In this document: piece after piece, positions 11,600-21,806 of the stretch
Position numbering within the stretch: position 1 is the stretch's first letter
Layout: the number at the start of each line of letters is the position of its first letter
Source: Methylobacterium brachiatum
GTDB taxonomy: Bacteria > Pseudomonadota > Alphaproteobacteria > Rhizobiales > Beijerinckiaceae
DNA length: 64,000 nt
Assembly (NCBI RefSeq): GCF_020523825.1
Contig: NZ_JAJALK010000002.1
Coordinates: 1-64,000, forward strand
Direction: 5' to 3'
The notes under the pieces: model-generated
What the model was told of the DNA's origin: nothing
Database searches by the model: none
What the model saw: only the letters and a program-made list of their open reading frames with translations
Program-made: the position numbers and the translations under genes

Positions 11600-12187
11600 A
11601 TGGCACGTGAACGGGAAGGCGGGGGCCGCGGCCGCCGCGATGAGCGCGAGGAGCGCGACAGCGAATTCGTGGACAAGCTCGTCCACATCAACCGCGTCGC
11701 CAAGGTGGTGAAGGGCGGCCGTCGCTTCGGCTTCGCGGCCCTCGTCGTCGTCGGCGACCAGAAGGGCCGCGTCGGCTTCGGCCACGGCAAGGCCCGTGAG
11801 GTGCCTGAGGCGATCCGCAAGGCGACCGAGGCGGCCAAGCGCGGCCTGATCCGGGTGTCGCTGCGTGAGGGCCGGACCCTCCACCACGACGTCAACGGTC
11901 GTCACGGCGCCGGCAAGGTGATCCTCCGCGCGGCTCCGCAGGGTACCGGCATCATCGCCGGCGGCCCGATGCGCGCCGTGTTCGAGACCCTCGGCATGCA
12001 GGACGTCGTCGCCAAGTCGCTCGGCTCCTCGAACCCCTACAACCTCGTGCGCGCCACCTTCGAGGCGCTCAAGAACGAGGACAGCCCGCGCTCCGTGGCG
12101 GCCCGCCGCGGCATCAAGGTGTCGAGCCTCCAGGCCCGTCGCCGCGACGCCGATCCGGCCGACCAGTCCGAAGCTGCGGTCGCGTAA
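11600..12187 (+). CDS. rpsE: 30S ribosomal protein S5
   Basis: S5 helps decoding accuracy and lines the mRNA entry channel; spectinomycin-resistance changes map to it. It has 195 residues, with an Arg/Glu-rich N-terminal tail (1-22), the double-stranded RNA-binding part [18 protein letters not shown] (about 33-50) and the C-terminal domain with [13 protein letters not shown]. The RBS is weaker than for its neighbours (GAGATAGG). It follows a 112-base gap after rplR. Confidence 0.98.
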   Translation: MAREREGGGRGRRDEREERDSEFVDKLVHINRVAKVVKGGRRFGFAALVVVGDQKGRVGFGHGKAREVPEAIRKATEAAKRGLIRVSLREGRTLHHDVNGRHGAGKVILRAAPQGTGIIAGGPMRAVFETLGMQDVVAKSLGSSNPYNLVRATFEALKNEDSPRSVAARRGIKVSSLQARRRDADPADQSEAAVA

Positions 12188-12199
12188 GGGGAGGGTCCG

Positions 12200-12391
12200 A
12201 TGGCACAGAAGACCGTCCGTATCGAACAGATCGGCTCGCCGATCCGCCAGGAGGCCAGCCAGCGCCAGACGCTGATCGGCCTCAAGCTCAACAAGCTCCA
12301 CCGCGTGTCCGAGCTGGAGGATACCCCCTCCGTGCGCGGCATGATCCGCAAGGTTGCGCACCTCGTGCGCGTCCACGGCGACGTGGCGTGA
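12200..12391 (+). CDS. rpmD: 50S ribosomal protein L30
   Basis: A 63-residue protein with the family pattern [20 protein letters not shown], then [20 protein letters not shown] and a Val-Arg-Gly-Met ending block. L30 is a small non-essential 50S protein found in a subset of bacteria. It is 12 bases after rpsE and 10 before rplO, the usual spc position. Confidence 0.97.
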   Translation: MAQKTVRIEQIGSPIRQEASQRQTLIGLKLNKLHRVSELEDTPSVRGMIRKVAHLVRVHGDVA

Positions 12392-12401
12392 GGAGGTTCC
12401 G

Positions 12402-12908
12402 ATGAAGCTCAACGAGATCAGCGACAATCCCGGCGCAACCAAGAATCGGATGCGTGTCGGTCGGGGCATCGGCTCCGGCAAGGGCAAGACCGCCGGCCGC
12501 GGCGTGAAGGGTCAGAAGGCCCGGACCGGCGTGTCCATCAAGGGCTTCGAGGGCGGTCAGATGCCGCTGCATCGTCGCCTGCCGAAGCGCGGCTTCAACA
12601 ACCTCTACGCCCAGGACCTGAACGAGGTGAATCTCGGCCGGATCCAGGAGGCGGTGGACGCCGGCAAGCTCGACAAGGCCGCGACCGTGACGATCGAGAG
12701 CCTCGTCGCGGCCGGCATCATCGCCCGTCCCCGCGACGGCGTGAAGCTGCTCGGCGTCGGCGAGCTGACCGCGAAGCTCAGCTTCGAGGTCACCCGCGCC
12801 TCCAAGTCCGCCATCGAGGCGGTCGAGAAGGCCGGCGGTTCGGTCACGGTCGCGTTCGCGACGGGCGTGTCCCATCGCGGCGGTGCCACCGCCGAGGCCA
12901 CGGCCTGA
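12402..12908 (+). CDS. rplO: 50S ribosomal protein L15
   Basis: L15 is a late-assembling 50S protein contacting many 23S helices. From the ATG at 12402 (RBS GAGGAGG) it has 168 residues: the long glycine/lysine-rich arm [20 protein letters not shown] (about 19-38) followed by a globular domain. A longer reading frame starting inside rpmD is rejected. It is followed by two GC hairpins before secY. Confidence 0.97.
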   Translation: MKLNEISDNPGATKNRMRVGRGIGSGKGKTAGRGVKGQKARTGVSIKGFEGGQMPLHRRLPKRGFNNLYAQDLNEVNLGRIQEAVDAGKLDKAATVTIESLVAAGIIARPRDGVKLLGVGELTAKLSFEVTRASKSAIEAVEKAGGSVTVAFATGVSHRGGATAEATA

Positions 12909-12926
12909 CGCCCGGTCTAGGGGCGA

Positions 12927-12954
12927 CGCGGGGACCCGTTGCACGGTCCCCGCG
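12927..12954 (+). terminator. Hairpin directly after rplO
   Basis: CGCGGGGACC, an eight-base loop, GGTCCCCGCG: a perfect ten-pair stem 18 bases after rplO. It is followed by GACCCTTTAA rather than a clean T-run, so it is a weak terminator or an mRNA 3'-end stabiliser. Confidence 0.4.
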
Positions 12955-12978
12955 GACCCTTTAAGCCGATCCTCCGAG

Positions 12979-13012
12979 CGGCGGCCCTGCGACCACGCGG
13001 GCCGCCGTTTTC
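12979..13012 (+). terminator. Terminator-like hairpin between rplO and secY
   Basis: CGGCGGCCC and GGGCCGCCG pair across an eleven-base loop and are followed at once by TTTTC. This is a fair Rho-independent terminator 50 bases before secY. It would attenuate transcription between the ribosomal genes and secY. Confidence 0.5.
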
Positions 13013-13062
13013 ATTTCATCCGGGCATGCTTGGCCCGGCGACACTCCCAGGACGCGACGCTT

Positions 13063-14409
<1,347 letters not shown>

Positions 14410-14461
14410 CCCTGCTACAGAAGCGGGACGAAGCCACCGACGACCCCGCCTCTGACCCAAA

Positions 14462-14488
14462 GGTCCGGGTGCCTCCAGGCCCCGGACC
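14462..14488 (+). repeat. Hairpin in the secY-adk gap
   Basis: GGTCCGGG and CCCGGACC form a perfect eight-pair stem with an eleven-base loop 52 bases after secY. There is no T-run behind it. Its role, if any, is unknown. Confidence 0.35.
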
Positions 14489-14579
14489 GGCTAGAAAAAC
14501 ACGAGACGGGCGATGCCGGGGAGGCTTCGCCACCCGCCGCTTGGGCCCGTAGAGAGTCGGGCCGGACGAGGACAACGCC

Positions 14580-15182
14580 ATGCGCATCATTCTGCTCGGC
14601 CCCCCCGGCGCGGGGAAGGGGACGCAATCCGAGCGGATCGTACAGCGCTTCGGCATCCCGCAGCTGTCCACGGGCGACATGCTGCGCGCCGCGGTCGCCG
14701 CCGGGACGCCGGTCGGCCTCGAGGCCAAGGCCGTGATGGAATCGGGCGGCCTGGTCTCCGACCGGATCGTGGTCGGCATCGTCGCCGACCGGATCGAGGA
14801 GCCGGACGCGAAGCGCGGCTTCATCCTCGACGGCTTCCCCCGCACCGTGGCCCAGGCCGAGGCGCTCAATACGATGCTGTCCGGCAAGGGGCTGAGCCTC
14901 TCCGCGGTCATCGAGTTCAAGGTCGATGAGGACGCGCTGGTCGGACGGATCCAGAAGCGGGCGGCCGAGACGCAGGCCCGCGGTGAGGCGGTGCGCAAGG
15001 ACGACACCCCCGAGGTGTTCAAGCAGCGCCTGGAGGCCTACCGGGCCCAGACCGCGCCACTCTCGGCCTATTATGCCAAGACCGGCCTGCTCCACACGGT
15101 CGACGGCATGCAGCCGATCGATACAGTGACCGCCGAGATCATGACGGTGCTGGAGCCGCACGCGGAACGCGTCGCCTCCTGA
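14580..15182 (+). CDS. adk: Adenylate kinase, short-lid form
   Basis: Adk interconverts ATP + AMP and 2 ADP, keeping the adenylate pool balanced in the cytosol. The 200 residues include the P-loop [10 protein letters not shown] (7-16), the AMP-site block LSTGDMLR (about 30-37) and DGFPRT (about 84-89). The lid around 125-140 is short and has no zinc-binding cysteines, as in alphaproteobacterial enzymes. The order secY-adk is standard for the spc operon. A terminator follows directly. Confidence 0.97.
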   Translation: MRIILLGPPGAGKGTQSERIVQRFGIPQLSTGDMLRAAVAAGTPVGLEAKAVMESGGLVSDRIVVGIVADRIEEPDAKRGFILDGFPRTVAQAEALNTMLSGKGLSLSAVIEFKVDEDALVGRIQKRAAETQARGEAVRKDDTPEVFKQRLEAYRAQTAPLSAYYAKTGLLHTVDGMQPIDTVTAEIMTVLEPHAERVAS

Positions 15183-15189
15183 CGCGATC

Positions 15190-15225
15190 GCCGGCCGGCC
15201 GCGCTACGGCGGCCCGCCGGCTTTT
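15190..15225 (+). terminator. Rho-independent terminator after adk
   Basis: A long GC stem (GCCGGCCGGCCGC against GGCGGCCCGCCGGC, one mismatch) is followed by TTTT. It lies eight bases after the adk stop and would end the spc transcript before the three opposite-strand genes. Confidence 0.6.
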
Positions 15226-15290
15226 CGCCCGGGTTCGGTGGGCCGCGATGAACGGCGCCCTCGGCGCTACCGGCCCGCGAAGACGAGCTC

Positions 15291-15304
15291 ATTCTTCGAA
15301 GAAT
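15291..15304. repeat. Perfect 14-bp palindrome
   Basis: ATTCTTCGAAGAAT is identical to its reverse complement and stands out as AT-rich in a GC-rich stretch. It lies about 100 bases past the end of the GT61 gene and past the adk terminator. It could bind a dimeric regulator, but no adjacent promoter is evident. Confidence 0.35.
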
Positions 15305-15403
15305 CGGGCCTTCCGCACCTCCGTGTTCGCGCCAGCCGTCGAAGAGCATCCGGGCTCGATTGACGGTGGCGCGGCGCGCTCGTCGCGTCGTCAGCCGGAC
15401 GCT

Positions 15404-16618
15404 TCAGGCGGCGTGCCGGCGGATCGCCCGGTCCCCGTCGAGCCAGGCCAGGGCGCGGGCGAGGTGGTCGGGATCGAGCACGTAATCCGATTGCGCCGGA
15501 CGCGTCGGGTCGAGGGCCTTGCCGTAGCAGACGCCGTAGCGATGACCGCGCGCCGCCGCGAGGTCGAGGTAATACGGGTCGGTGAAGGTCTCCGGGGCGA
15601 GGTAGAGGATCCGCGTGCCCGGTCGGCAGAACAGCGTGTTCACCATCGCGGCGCCCATGCAGCCGACGACGTGCTCCGCGCCCGCGAAGGCGGCAGCCTG
15701 CTCCCGGGCTGAAATCCCCTCCGGATCGAACGGCTGGTAGCCGCGCGCCAGCAAGGTCCTGCAGAGGTCGTCCCACCCGACTGGGACACGGCCCCGGTCG
15801 CGCCGGCGTATCACGAACAGCCGGGTCGGACGCCGCGGCGCCGGGCGCCACCAGCGCCGGTCCAGGCGATCCATCATCGCGATGGCTCGAGCCGAGAGGT
15901 CGGCGAGGGCCTGAGGATGCTTCGGCCCCGGCAGACCGGCCACCGGCGAGGCGAAATACAGGGTCTCCGCCCGGTAGGTCGTATCCGGCCGCAACAGGCG
16001 TAGCGTCACGTCGCGGCGGTGGAGTAAGGCGCGGAGGAGTTCGATCCGCATCCGGTCGGTCGCCGGGACGAAACCGTGCAGCAGCAGGCAGATCCGCTTG
16101 TGGCGGCGGGCCAGGTGCTCGACCGCCAGGAGGCGCGGCAGATCCTCGGCCAGCCAATGCCCCCAGTTGAACGTCCCGGAGGAGGTCAGCAGCAGATAGG
16201 CGTCGGTGCTCGGCAGCGTCCGGGTCGGCGCGCCGGGTCCGGGTTGCGGAAGCGTGACGCGATCCGCGGGCCGGAAGGTCTCGAACAGTTGCAGCGTTTC
16301 GCCGTCCCGGTCGATCGTGAGGCTTCGGTCGTGGATGCGCGCCTTGTCGATCCGCACCAGGACGCTGCCCGGCGCGACAGCCTGGGCGCCGCCCACGAAG
16401 GCGAATGCCGCGGTCAGGGCGGGCAGGAGAGCCGGGTCGGCGAAGATCGCGTCGGTGTCGAGGACGCGGGTATAGCGGGCCGGCGCGTAGAGTTTTGCGA
16501 CCGGGACGATCTCCGGAGCCGGGCTCCCGTGCAGCCCGGCAAGGAGATCCGCATCACCCGGGAAGCCGCCGGCGGCGTAGACGGACGGATCGCAGGAGAT
16601 GTAGCGCGGCGTGCGCAT
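15404..16618 (-). CDS. Glycosyltransferase family 61 (DUF563-type) protein
   Basis: The protein has 404 residues. Two family hallmarks are visible: FNWGHWLAEDLPRLL (about 149-163) and a C-terminal GAEHVVGCMGAAMVNTLF block followed by PGTRILYLAPE. GT61 enzymes transfer sugars such as xylose or GlcNAc in eukaryotes; bacterial members are mostly found in polysaccharide clusters and their acceptors are unknown. No transmembrane segment or signal peptide is obvious. It runs against the ribosomal operon between adk and rpsM, with no other polysaccharide gene nearby, so it looks like an inserted accessory gene. Confidence 0.8.
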   Translation of the reverse strand: MRTPRYISCDPSVYAAGGFPGDADLLAGLHGSPAPEIVPVAKLYAPARYTRVLDTDAIFADPALLPALTAAFAFVGGAQAVAPGSVLVRIDKARIHDRSLTIDRDGETLQLFETFRPADRVTLPQPGPGAPTRTLPSTDAYLLLTSSGTFNWGHWLAEDLPRLLAVEHLARRHKRICLLLHGFVPATDRMRIELLRALLHRRDVTLRLLRPDTTYRAETLYFASPVAGLPGPKHPQALADLSARAIAMMDRLDRRWWRPAPRRPTRLFVIRRRDRGRVPVGWDDLCRTLLARGYQPFDPEGISAREQAAAFAGAEHVVGCMGAAMVNTLFCRPGTRILYLAPETFTDPYYLDLAAARGHRYGVCYGKALDPTRPAQSDYVLDPDHLARALAWLDGDRAIRRHAA

Positions 16619-17110
16619 GACATTCAGCGGATCGACCGCCCCACATCAACGATGTGTCATGAACATCTCCGGTTCTGCCCACGTCAAGCACGGCCCGCGC
16701 GACGATGAATGCGCGAGTCACGACTTAAATTATATTGATAATCATATTGCCAAACACGGCAATCGCGCGTCGAAATGTCCGTCGACGCCGCTTTCTATTT
16801 GATGATCCTCGGCGCGCTCTTTCGCGAAACTTCCCATCTCGCGCCGAGAATCGCCAAACATCCCCGCAATCCAGGGCGGCGATGGAGCCGGCTCGTGGTC
16901 GAGACCTGCCTCTGGCTGCCCGGGCGCGCGGCTCGGCCGGCGCGGCATGGGGGCTTACAGGCCGAGGCTCCGCGCGGGGCCGACAGGATCGCCCCGCTTC
17001 CGAGCAGGCGGGTCGCCGCCTCGCGGACGACGGCTCACAGGATTCCGCCCCGGCTCAGGCCGCCTCCGAGCCGCGCCGAACGTGGCGGCAGCTCGGAGGC
17101 GCGCCCGTGA
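16619..17110. other. Gene-free stretch with an AT-rich patch
   Basis: About 490 bases upstream of the GT61 gene and downstream of the DUF4198 gene. Around 16722-16757 the sequence becomes strikingly AT-rich and contains, on the minus strand, TATAAT (16729-16734), a likely -10 of the GT61 gene, without a well-spaced -35. The small plus-strand ORFs here have no support. Confidence 0.4.
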
Positions 17111-17845
17111 TCAGTTCGTCTTCGGATCGGCGACCGTGAACGCGAAGGTGGCCGAATAGGTGTCCGTGTCGGCCAGCGCGGGGGTCTGCGAGGGGGCGAC
17201 GCGGTGATTGACAGCCAGCACCTGCGGGCCGGCCGCCCGCAGAGGGACCGTCGCTTCGCCGGCGGCGTCCGTCGCGGCCCGAGCCTGGTCCGCCTCGCTC
17301 TTGAAGGTCGCACCGTCGGTGGCGACGACGTCAGCCCCGGAGAGCGGGCGCCCCTCGAACAGGACACGGACCCGGATCGCGCCCTTGGCGGCATTCGGCG
17401 CTTCCAGCGGCACGATCTCCAGCGGCTGGCCGACGACCCGATCCCACGGCGCGGTCGGGCCGACCGCCGCCTTGGCGTACTTGACCGACCACTGGCTCTT
17501 CTCGCCCTCCGGCACCATGCGCTTGCTGGCATTGCGGTAGCTGCCATCCGCCAAGCGGACCCAGTAGCCGTTGTCGTAGGCCGCCGCGACCAGCGCGTCC
17601 CCGCTCAGGGTCGCGCGCAGAACCGGCACGGCCCCCGGCTCCGCCTGCGCGGTGAGCCCGACCGTCCGAGACGGCTCATAGGCGATGAGGCCGGTGAGCT
17701 TGCGGGCCGCCGGCATCTCGGGCTCGTGCGGATGCCCATACTGGACCATCACGCTGCCCGGACCGGGCGAGAGCCACAGATCGTGGGCGGCGGCCGGTCC
17801 GGCGAGGGCGACGGATGCGGCGGCGAGAAGGGCGATACGGATCAT
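17111..17845 (-). CDS. Secreted DUF4198-type protein
   Basis: A 244-residue protein with a clear signal peptide ending AGPAAA (16-20); the mature form begins HDLWLSPGPG, and an N-terminal AHDLWL is the hallmark of DUF4198 (cobalt/nickel transporter-associated periplasmic proteins such as NikK). A beta-rich body follows, including GRPLSGADVVATDGATF (about 150-170), which looks like a transthyretin-like fold. Some relatives bind metal through the N-terminal histidine; that is possible here but unproven, as no metal transporter is adjacent. It lies in the insertion between adk and rpsM on the opposite strand. Confidence 0.7.
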   Translation of the reverse strand: MIRIALLAAASVALAGPAAAHDLWLSPGPGSVMVQYGHPHEPEMPAARKLTGLIAYEPSRTVGLTAQAEPGAVPVLRATLSGDALVAAAYDNGYWVRLADGSYRNASKRMVPEGEKSQWSVKYAKAAVGPTAPWDRVVGQPLEIVPLEAPNAAKGAIRVRVLFEGRPLSGADVVATDGATFKSEADQARAATDAAGEATVPLRAAGPQVLAVNHRVAPSQTPALADTDTYSATFAFTVADPKTN

Positions 17846-18048
17846 CGTGACAGGTCCTCCGGTGACGTAGGGGCAGCCTAACCTGGTATCCGCTCGTCTT
17901 TCAAAGCGGATGATCGAGTCTCACCCGTTGCGGACCAAGCGAGGGCCGCAAACCGTCGGATTTGGCCGCCCGGTCCTCTCGGGCGCCCCCGTCTGGTTCA
18001 CCGCCAAACCGGCATGCGGGGATTGTTGAGCGGCCCCACGGAGACGCG

Positions 18049-18405
18049 TCACCGGCGCCGCTCCGCCCGCAGGCCCCCGAAGAAATTGACGATGTCCATC
18101 GGCAGCGCCCGGCGGCCGAACAGGCGGAACGGGTTGCCGTCGGTACGGCCGTCGCGCAGCTCGACCATCGCGGTCATGCTGTTGTAGCGGAACACCATGC
18201 GGCGGTCCGCGAAGGTGGCCCAGAGCAGGCCGGGGCCGTCCTCCTCGTCCTGGAGGGCGATCGAGCCGGGCTCAGCCTCGGTGAGGATCCCGCCGGTGAC
18301 GGCCAGGATCACCGGGACGACCTCGTCGGCATTCTCCTCCGCCGCCCGCAGGACCGAATCGGCGAAGGCCCGCAGGGTGGCGCCGTCGCTGGTCAGAACC
18401 GACAT
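18049..18405 (-). CDS. Hypothetical protein, 118 residues
   Basis: No family recognised. A soluble acidic protein starting MSVLTSDGATLRAFADSV, with a predicted alpha/beta core and a basic C-terminal tail. No signal peptide or membrane helix. It lies on the minus strand between the DUF4198 gene and rpsM. The even GC-rich codon use across the frame and the lack of a better frame support it as real. Confidence 0.55.
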   Translation of the reverse strand: MSVLTSDGATLRAFADSVLRAAEENADEVVPVILAVTGGILTEAEPGSIALQDEEDGPGLLWATFADRRMVFRYNSMTAMVELRDGRTDGNPFRLFGRRALPMDIVNFFGGLRAERRR

Positions 18406-18477
18406 CTATGTTCCCTCGAGGAGCCGTGTCCGGTCCGCACGCGACGCATGGCGGCACGGCCGATCGTTCACCGGTCG

Positions 18478-18506
18478 TTGACATCTGGGCCCACGCACGC
18501 TAGCAG
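18478..18506 (+). promoter_or_regulatory. Putative sigma-70 promoter for rpsM and the alpha operon
   Basis: A perfect -35 TTGACA (18478-18483) is followed after 17 bases by TAGCAG (18501-18506), a weak but acceptable -10. It lies 150 bases upstream of rpsM, just where the opposite-strand insertion ends, so the alpha genes could be transcribed independently of spc. Confidence 0.45.
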
Positions 18507-18656
18507 GCCGTCCTTCGTCCAATCGATCGCTGGTCCGAGGTGCCCTGTCCAGGGCCGCCCCCGGGCCACGTTGTCGTTTGGCGCGCGCAGGGGCCGGCCT
18601 CCACCGGACGCGCGCGGCAACTGCCCGGGTTTCCGGGCCTCATATGGAGCGTGATT

Positions 18657-19025
18657 ATGGCCCGTATCGCAGGCGTCAACATCCCGACCAACAAGCGCGT
18701 CGTCATCGCGCTCCAGTACATCCACGGCATCGGCGCCAAGAAGGCCGAGGAGATCACCCAGAAGGTGAACATCCCCGCCGAGCGTCGGGTCAACCAGCTC
18801 ACCGACGCCGAGGTTCTCCAGATCCGCGAGACGATCGACCGCGACTACATCGTCGAGGGCGACCTGCGCCGCGAAGTCTCGATGAACATCAAGCGCCTGA
18901 TGGATCTCGGCGCCTATCGCGGCCTGCGTCACCGCAAGCAGCTGCCGGTCCGCGGCCAGCGCACGCACACCAACGCCCGCACCCGCAAGGGCAAGGCGAA
19001 GCCGATCGCCGGCAAGAAGAAGTAA
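18657..19025 (+). CDS. rpsM: 30S ribosomal protein S13
   Basis: S13 sits in the 30S head and bridges to L5. From the ATG at 18657 it has 122 residues, beginning [20 protein letters not shown] with [16 protein letters not shown] near the end. The longer upstream frame is rejected because it adds 39 non-family residues. It starts the alpha group here, 3.4 kb away from adk; in most relatives the two are adjacent. Confidence 0.98.
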   Translation: MARIAGVNIPTNKRVVIALQYIHGIGAKKAEEITQKVNIPAERRVNQLTDAEVLQIRETIDRDYIVEGDLRREVSMNIKRLMDLGAYRGLRHRKQLPVRGQRTHTNARTRKGKAKPIAGKKK

Positions 19026-19036
19026 TTTTTGACTTT

Positions 19037-19063
19037 GGAAGGCCGTGCTTCGCTCGGCCTTCC
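19037..19063 (+). repeat. Hairpin in the rpsM-rpsK gap
   Basis: GGAAGGCCG and CGGCCTTCC form a perfect nine-pair stem with a nine-base loop, 12 bases after rpsM. No T-run follows, so it is more likely an RNA-stability or regulatory element than a terminator. The gap of 170 bases is itself unusual. Confidence 0.4.
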
Positions 19064-19195
19064 CTCCGTTGCGCTAGTGTCCCGCAAGGATCCCGTCGCT
19101 GGCTCGACCGCCCCGCACGGGCGCGCCGGCCAAGTCCCAAAAGAATCCCGAGCGCCTGGAATTACGGGCGCGCTTGAAGGAAGAGTGAGACCCGA

Positions 19196-19585
19196 ATGGC
19201 CAAGGAACCCCAACGCGTCCGCCGCCGCGAACGCAAGAACATCGTGTCGGGCGTCGCCCATGTGAACGCCTCGTTCAACAACACGATGATCACCATCACG
19301 GACGCGCAGGGCAACACGATCTCGTGGTCGTCCGCCGGCGCCATGGGCTTCAAGGGCTCGCGCAAGTCGACCCCGTACGCCGCCCAGGTTGCCGCCGAGG
19401 ACGCCGCCCGCAAGGCGTCCGAGCACGGCATGCGCACCCTCGAGGTCGAGGTCTCCGGCCCGGGTTCGGGTCGTGAGTCGGCCCTGCGCGCCCTCCAGGC
19501 CGCGGGCTTCACGGTCACCTCGATCCGCGACGTGACCTCGATCCCGCACAACGGTTGCCGTCCGCGCAAGCGTCGTCGGGTCTGA
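19196..19585 (+). CDS. rpsK: 30S ribosomal protein S11
   Basis: S11 forms part of the 30S platform and lines the E site. It has 129 residues with blocks [18 protein letters not shown] (about 20-37) and the C-terminal [15 protein letters not shown]. The RBS AAGGAAGAG precedes the ATG. A hydrolase gene follows only 25 bases later, where rpoA or rpsD would be expected. Confidence 0.98.
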   Translation: MAKEPQRVRRRERKNIVSGVAHVNASFNNTMITITDAQGNTISWSSAGAMGFKGSRKSTPYAAQVAAEDAARKASEHGMRTLEVEVSGPGSGRESALRALQAAGFTVTSIRDVTSIPHNGCRPRKRRRV

Positions 19586-19610
19586 ACCAACCGGTTTGAC
19601 GGAGAAGCTC

Positions 19611-20483
19611 ATGACGGGATCGAAGCCGCTTCCGGGCGTGCTGCGTTGGAACCTCGGCGACCTCACGGTCACCGCGCTCAACGACGGCTGGTTTCAGGCC
19701 AGCCTCGATCTCGTCACGGGAATCCCGAAGGACGAAGCCGGCAAGCTGCAGGTCGCGGGCTTCCGCACCGAGCAGCCCAAGATCACGCTGAACGCCTTCC
19801 TGATCACCGGCGCCGGCCGCAAGCCGGTGCTGATCGATTCCGGATACGGCGATTTCGCCCCGGTGGAGACCCTGGGGCGGTTCAGCACGGCGCTGGCGCT
19901 CACCGGCGTCAAGCCGGAGGAGATCGAGACCGTCCTGGTCACGCACCTGCATCCCGACCATGTCGGCGGGCTGGTGACGAACGGGGCGGCCCGGTTCCCG
20001 AACGCCGAGATCGTGGTCCACGCCGACGAGGCGGCCCACTGGCTGCCGGACGACGCGCTCTCGCGGGCGCCGGACGAGGCCAAGCCGTATTTCGAGGGCG
20101 CCCGCAAGGCGGTGGCGCCCTACGCCAAGCGGATGCGCGAGCATCGCGGCGGCGAGGTCCTGCCGGGCATCACGGCGGTCCACCTGCCGGGCCATACGCC
20201 GGGGCATTGCGGCTTCCGCATCGTCTCCGGTGGACAGTCGCTGCTCATGTGGACGGATGTGGTGCACCTGCCCGCGATCCAGTTCAAGAACCCGGAGGCG
20301 GGTGTCGGTTTCGACGTCGATGGCGACCAGGCGCGGGCGACGCGCAAGGCCATCATGGACGAGGTGGCGCGCGAGCGGAGCTTCATCGCGGGCGCGCACC
20401 TGGAATTCCCGGCGCTCGGCTACGTGGACCGGGACGGGGCGGGCTACCGCTTCGTGCCGGCCCTGTGGGTGGGCGGCGAATAA
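19611..20483 (+). CDS. Metallo-beta-lactamase-fold hydrolase inserted in the alpha operon
   Basis: A 290-residue protein of the MBL superfamily. The metal-binding motif HLHPDH (112-117) and later HTPGH and WTDVVH, which supply the third histidine, aspartate and final ligands, are intact, so it is probably a functional di-zinc hydrolase. No signal peptide is visible, so it is likely cytosolic. The substrate cannot be deduced; the family includes lactonases, glyoxalase II-like and RNA-processing enzymes. The ATG at 19611 with GGAGAAG is preferred to a TTG five codons earlier. It sits between rpsK and rpoA in the same direction and is probably co-transcribed with them. Confidence 0.88.
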   Translation: MTGSKPLPGVLRWNLGDLTVTALNDGWFQASLDLVTGIPKDEAGKLQVAGFRTEQPKITLNAFLITGAGRKPVLIDSGYGDFAPVETLGRFSTALALTGVKPEEIETVLVTHLHPDHVGGLVTNGAARFPNAEIVVHADEAAHWLPDDALSRAPDEAKPYFEGARKAVAPYAKRMREHRGGEVLPGITAVHLPGHTPGHCGFRIVSGGQSLLMWTDVVHLPAIQFKNPEAGVGFDVDGDQARATRKAIMDEVARERSFIAGAHLEFPALGYVDRDGAGYRFVPALWVGGE

Positions 20484-20589
20484 CAGACTTTGCATTCAGG
20501 GACCGTTCGGGGCGCCAGGGGGCGGCGCCGGACGGCCGAAGCGCGGGAACGGGTGTCGCGGGTCCCGGGCATGGACGAGAGGTAGGATC

Positions 20590-21609
20590 GTGGTCATTCA
20601 GAAGAACTGGCAGGAACTGATCAAGCCGAACAAGCTGCAGGTCTCGACCGGCGACGACCCGAAGCGGGTCGCCACCGTCGTGGCCGAGCCGCTCGAGCGC
20701 GGCTTCGGCACCACGCTCGGCAACGCCCTGCGCCGCGTGCTCCTGTCCTCGCTCCAGGGCGCGGCCGTGACCTCGGTGCAGATCGACGGCGTGCTGCACG
20801 AGTTCTCCTCGATCCCGGGCGTCCGCGAGGACGTCACCGACATCGTCCTGAACATCAAGACCATCGCGATCCGGTCGCAGACCGATGCGCCCAAGCGCAT
20901 GACCCTGCGCAAGACCGGCCCGGGGACCGTCACGGCGGGCGACATCGGCACGGTCGGCGACATCCAGATCCTGAATCCGGAGCTGGTGATCTGCACCCTG
21001 GACGACGGCGCCGAGATCCGCATGGAGTTCACGGTCGCCACCGGCAAGGGCTACGTCCCGGCAGAGCGCAACCGCCCCGAGGACGCGCCGATCGGCCTGA
21101 TCCCGGTGGACTCCCTGTTCTCCCCGGTGACCAAGGTCAGCTACCGCGTCGAGACCACCCGTGAGGGCCAGGATCTCGACAAGGACAAGCTGACGATGAC
21201 CATCGAGACCAACGGCGCCGTGGGCCCGGAGGACGCGCTCGCCTACGCGGCGCGGATCATCCAGGACCAGCTGCAGGTCTTCGTGAACTTCGAGGATCCG
21301 CGCAAGGAAGAGGCCGCGCCGCTCGCGCCGCAGCTGCCCTTCAACCCGGCGCTGCTCAAGAAGGTCGACGAGCTGGAGCTGTCGGTCCGCTCGGCGAACT
21401 GCCTGAAGAACGACAACATCGTCTATATCGGCGACCTGATCCAGAAGTCCGAGGGCGAGATGCTGCGGACCCCGAACTTCGGCCGCAAGTCGCTCAACGA
21501 GATCAAGGAAGTGCTGGCCGGCATGGGCCTGCACCTCGGCATGGACATCCCCGGCTGGCCGCCGGAGAACATCGAAGATCTCGCCAAGCGCTTCGAAGAG
21601 CATTACTGA
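20590..21609 (+). CDS. rpoA: RNA polymerase alpha subunit
   Basis: The alpha subunit starts RNA polymerase assembly as a dimer and contacts UP elements and activators. It has 339 residues, the alphaproteobacterial length. The N-terminal assembly domain contains [20 protein letters not shown] (about 35-54); the C-terminal DNA-binding domain has [14 protein letters not shown] and [20 protein letters not shown] at 20590, preceded by GAGAGGTAGG, gives the conserved start [16 protein letters not shown]; the long upstream extension lies in the hydrolase gene and is rejected. Confidence 0.98.
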   Translation: MVIQKNWQELIKPNKLQVSTGDDPKRVATVVAEPLERGFGTTLGNALRRVLLSSLQGAAVTSVQIDGVLHEFSSIPGVREDVTDIVLNIKTIAIRSQTDAPKRMTLRKTGPGTVTAGDIGTVGDIQILNPELVICTLDDGAEIRMEFTVATGKGYVPAERNRPEDAPIGLIPVDSLFSPVTKVSYRVETTREGQDLDKDKLTMTIETNGAVGPEDALAYAARIIQDQLQVFVNFEDPRKEEAAPLAPQLPFNPALLKKVDELELSVRSANCLKNDNIVYIGDLIQKSEGEMLRTPNFGRKSLNEIKEVLAGMGLHLGMDIPGWPPENIEDLAKRFEEHY

Positions 21610-21806
21610 GGCGAAGCCGCCTCGGGCCGGACTTGGCGGCGCTGATCGGCGCCGTCTGCTTGGCCGATCCAGATCCGGGACTTCGCAGGCACGACGCGAA
21701 GTCCCAACAGTTCCCGCCGCGGGGTTATGCGGAATGAATGGCCCCGCTGTTGGGGCGCCCGGCCGTACCGTGGCACGGCGGCCGTGAAGAGAAGGAAGCC
21801 AGATCC

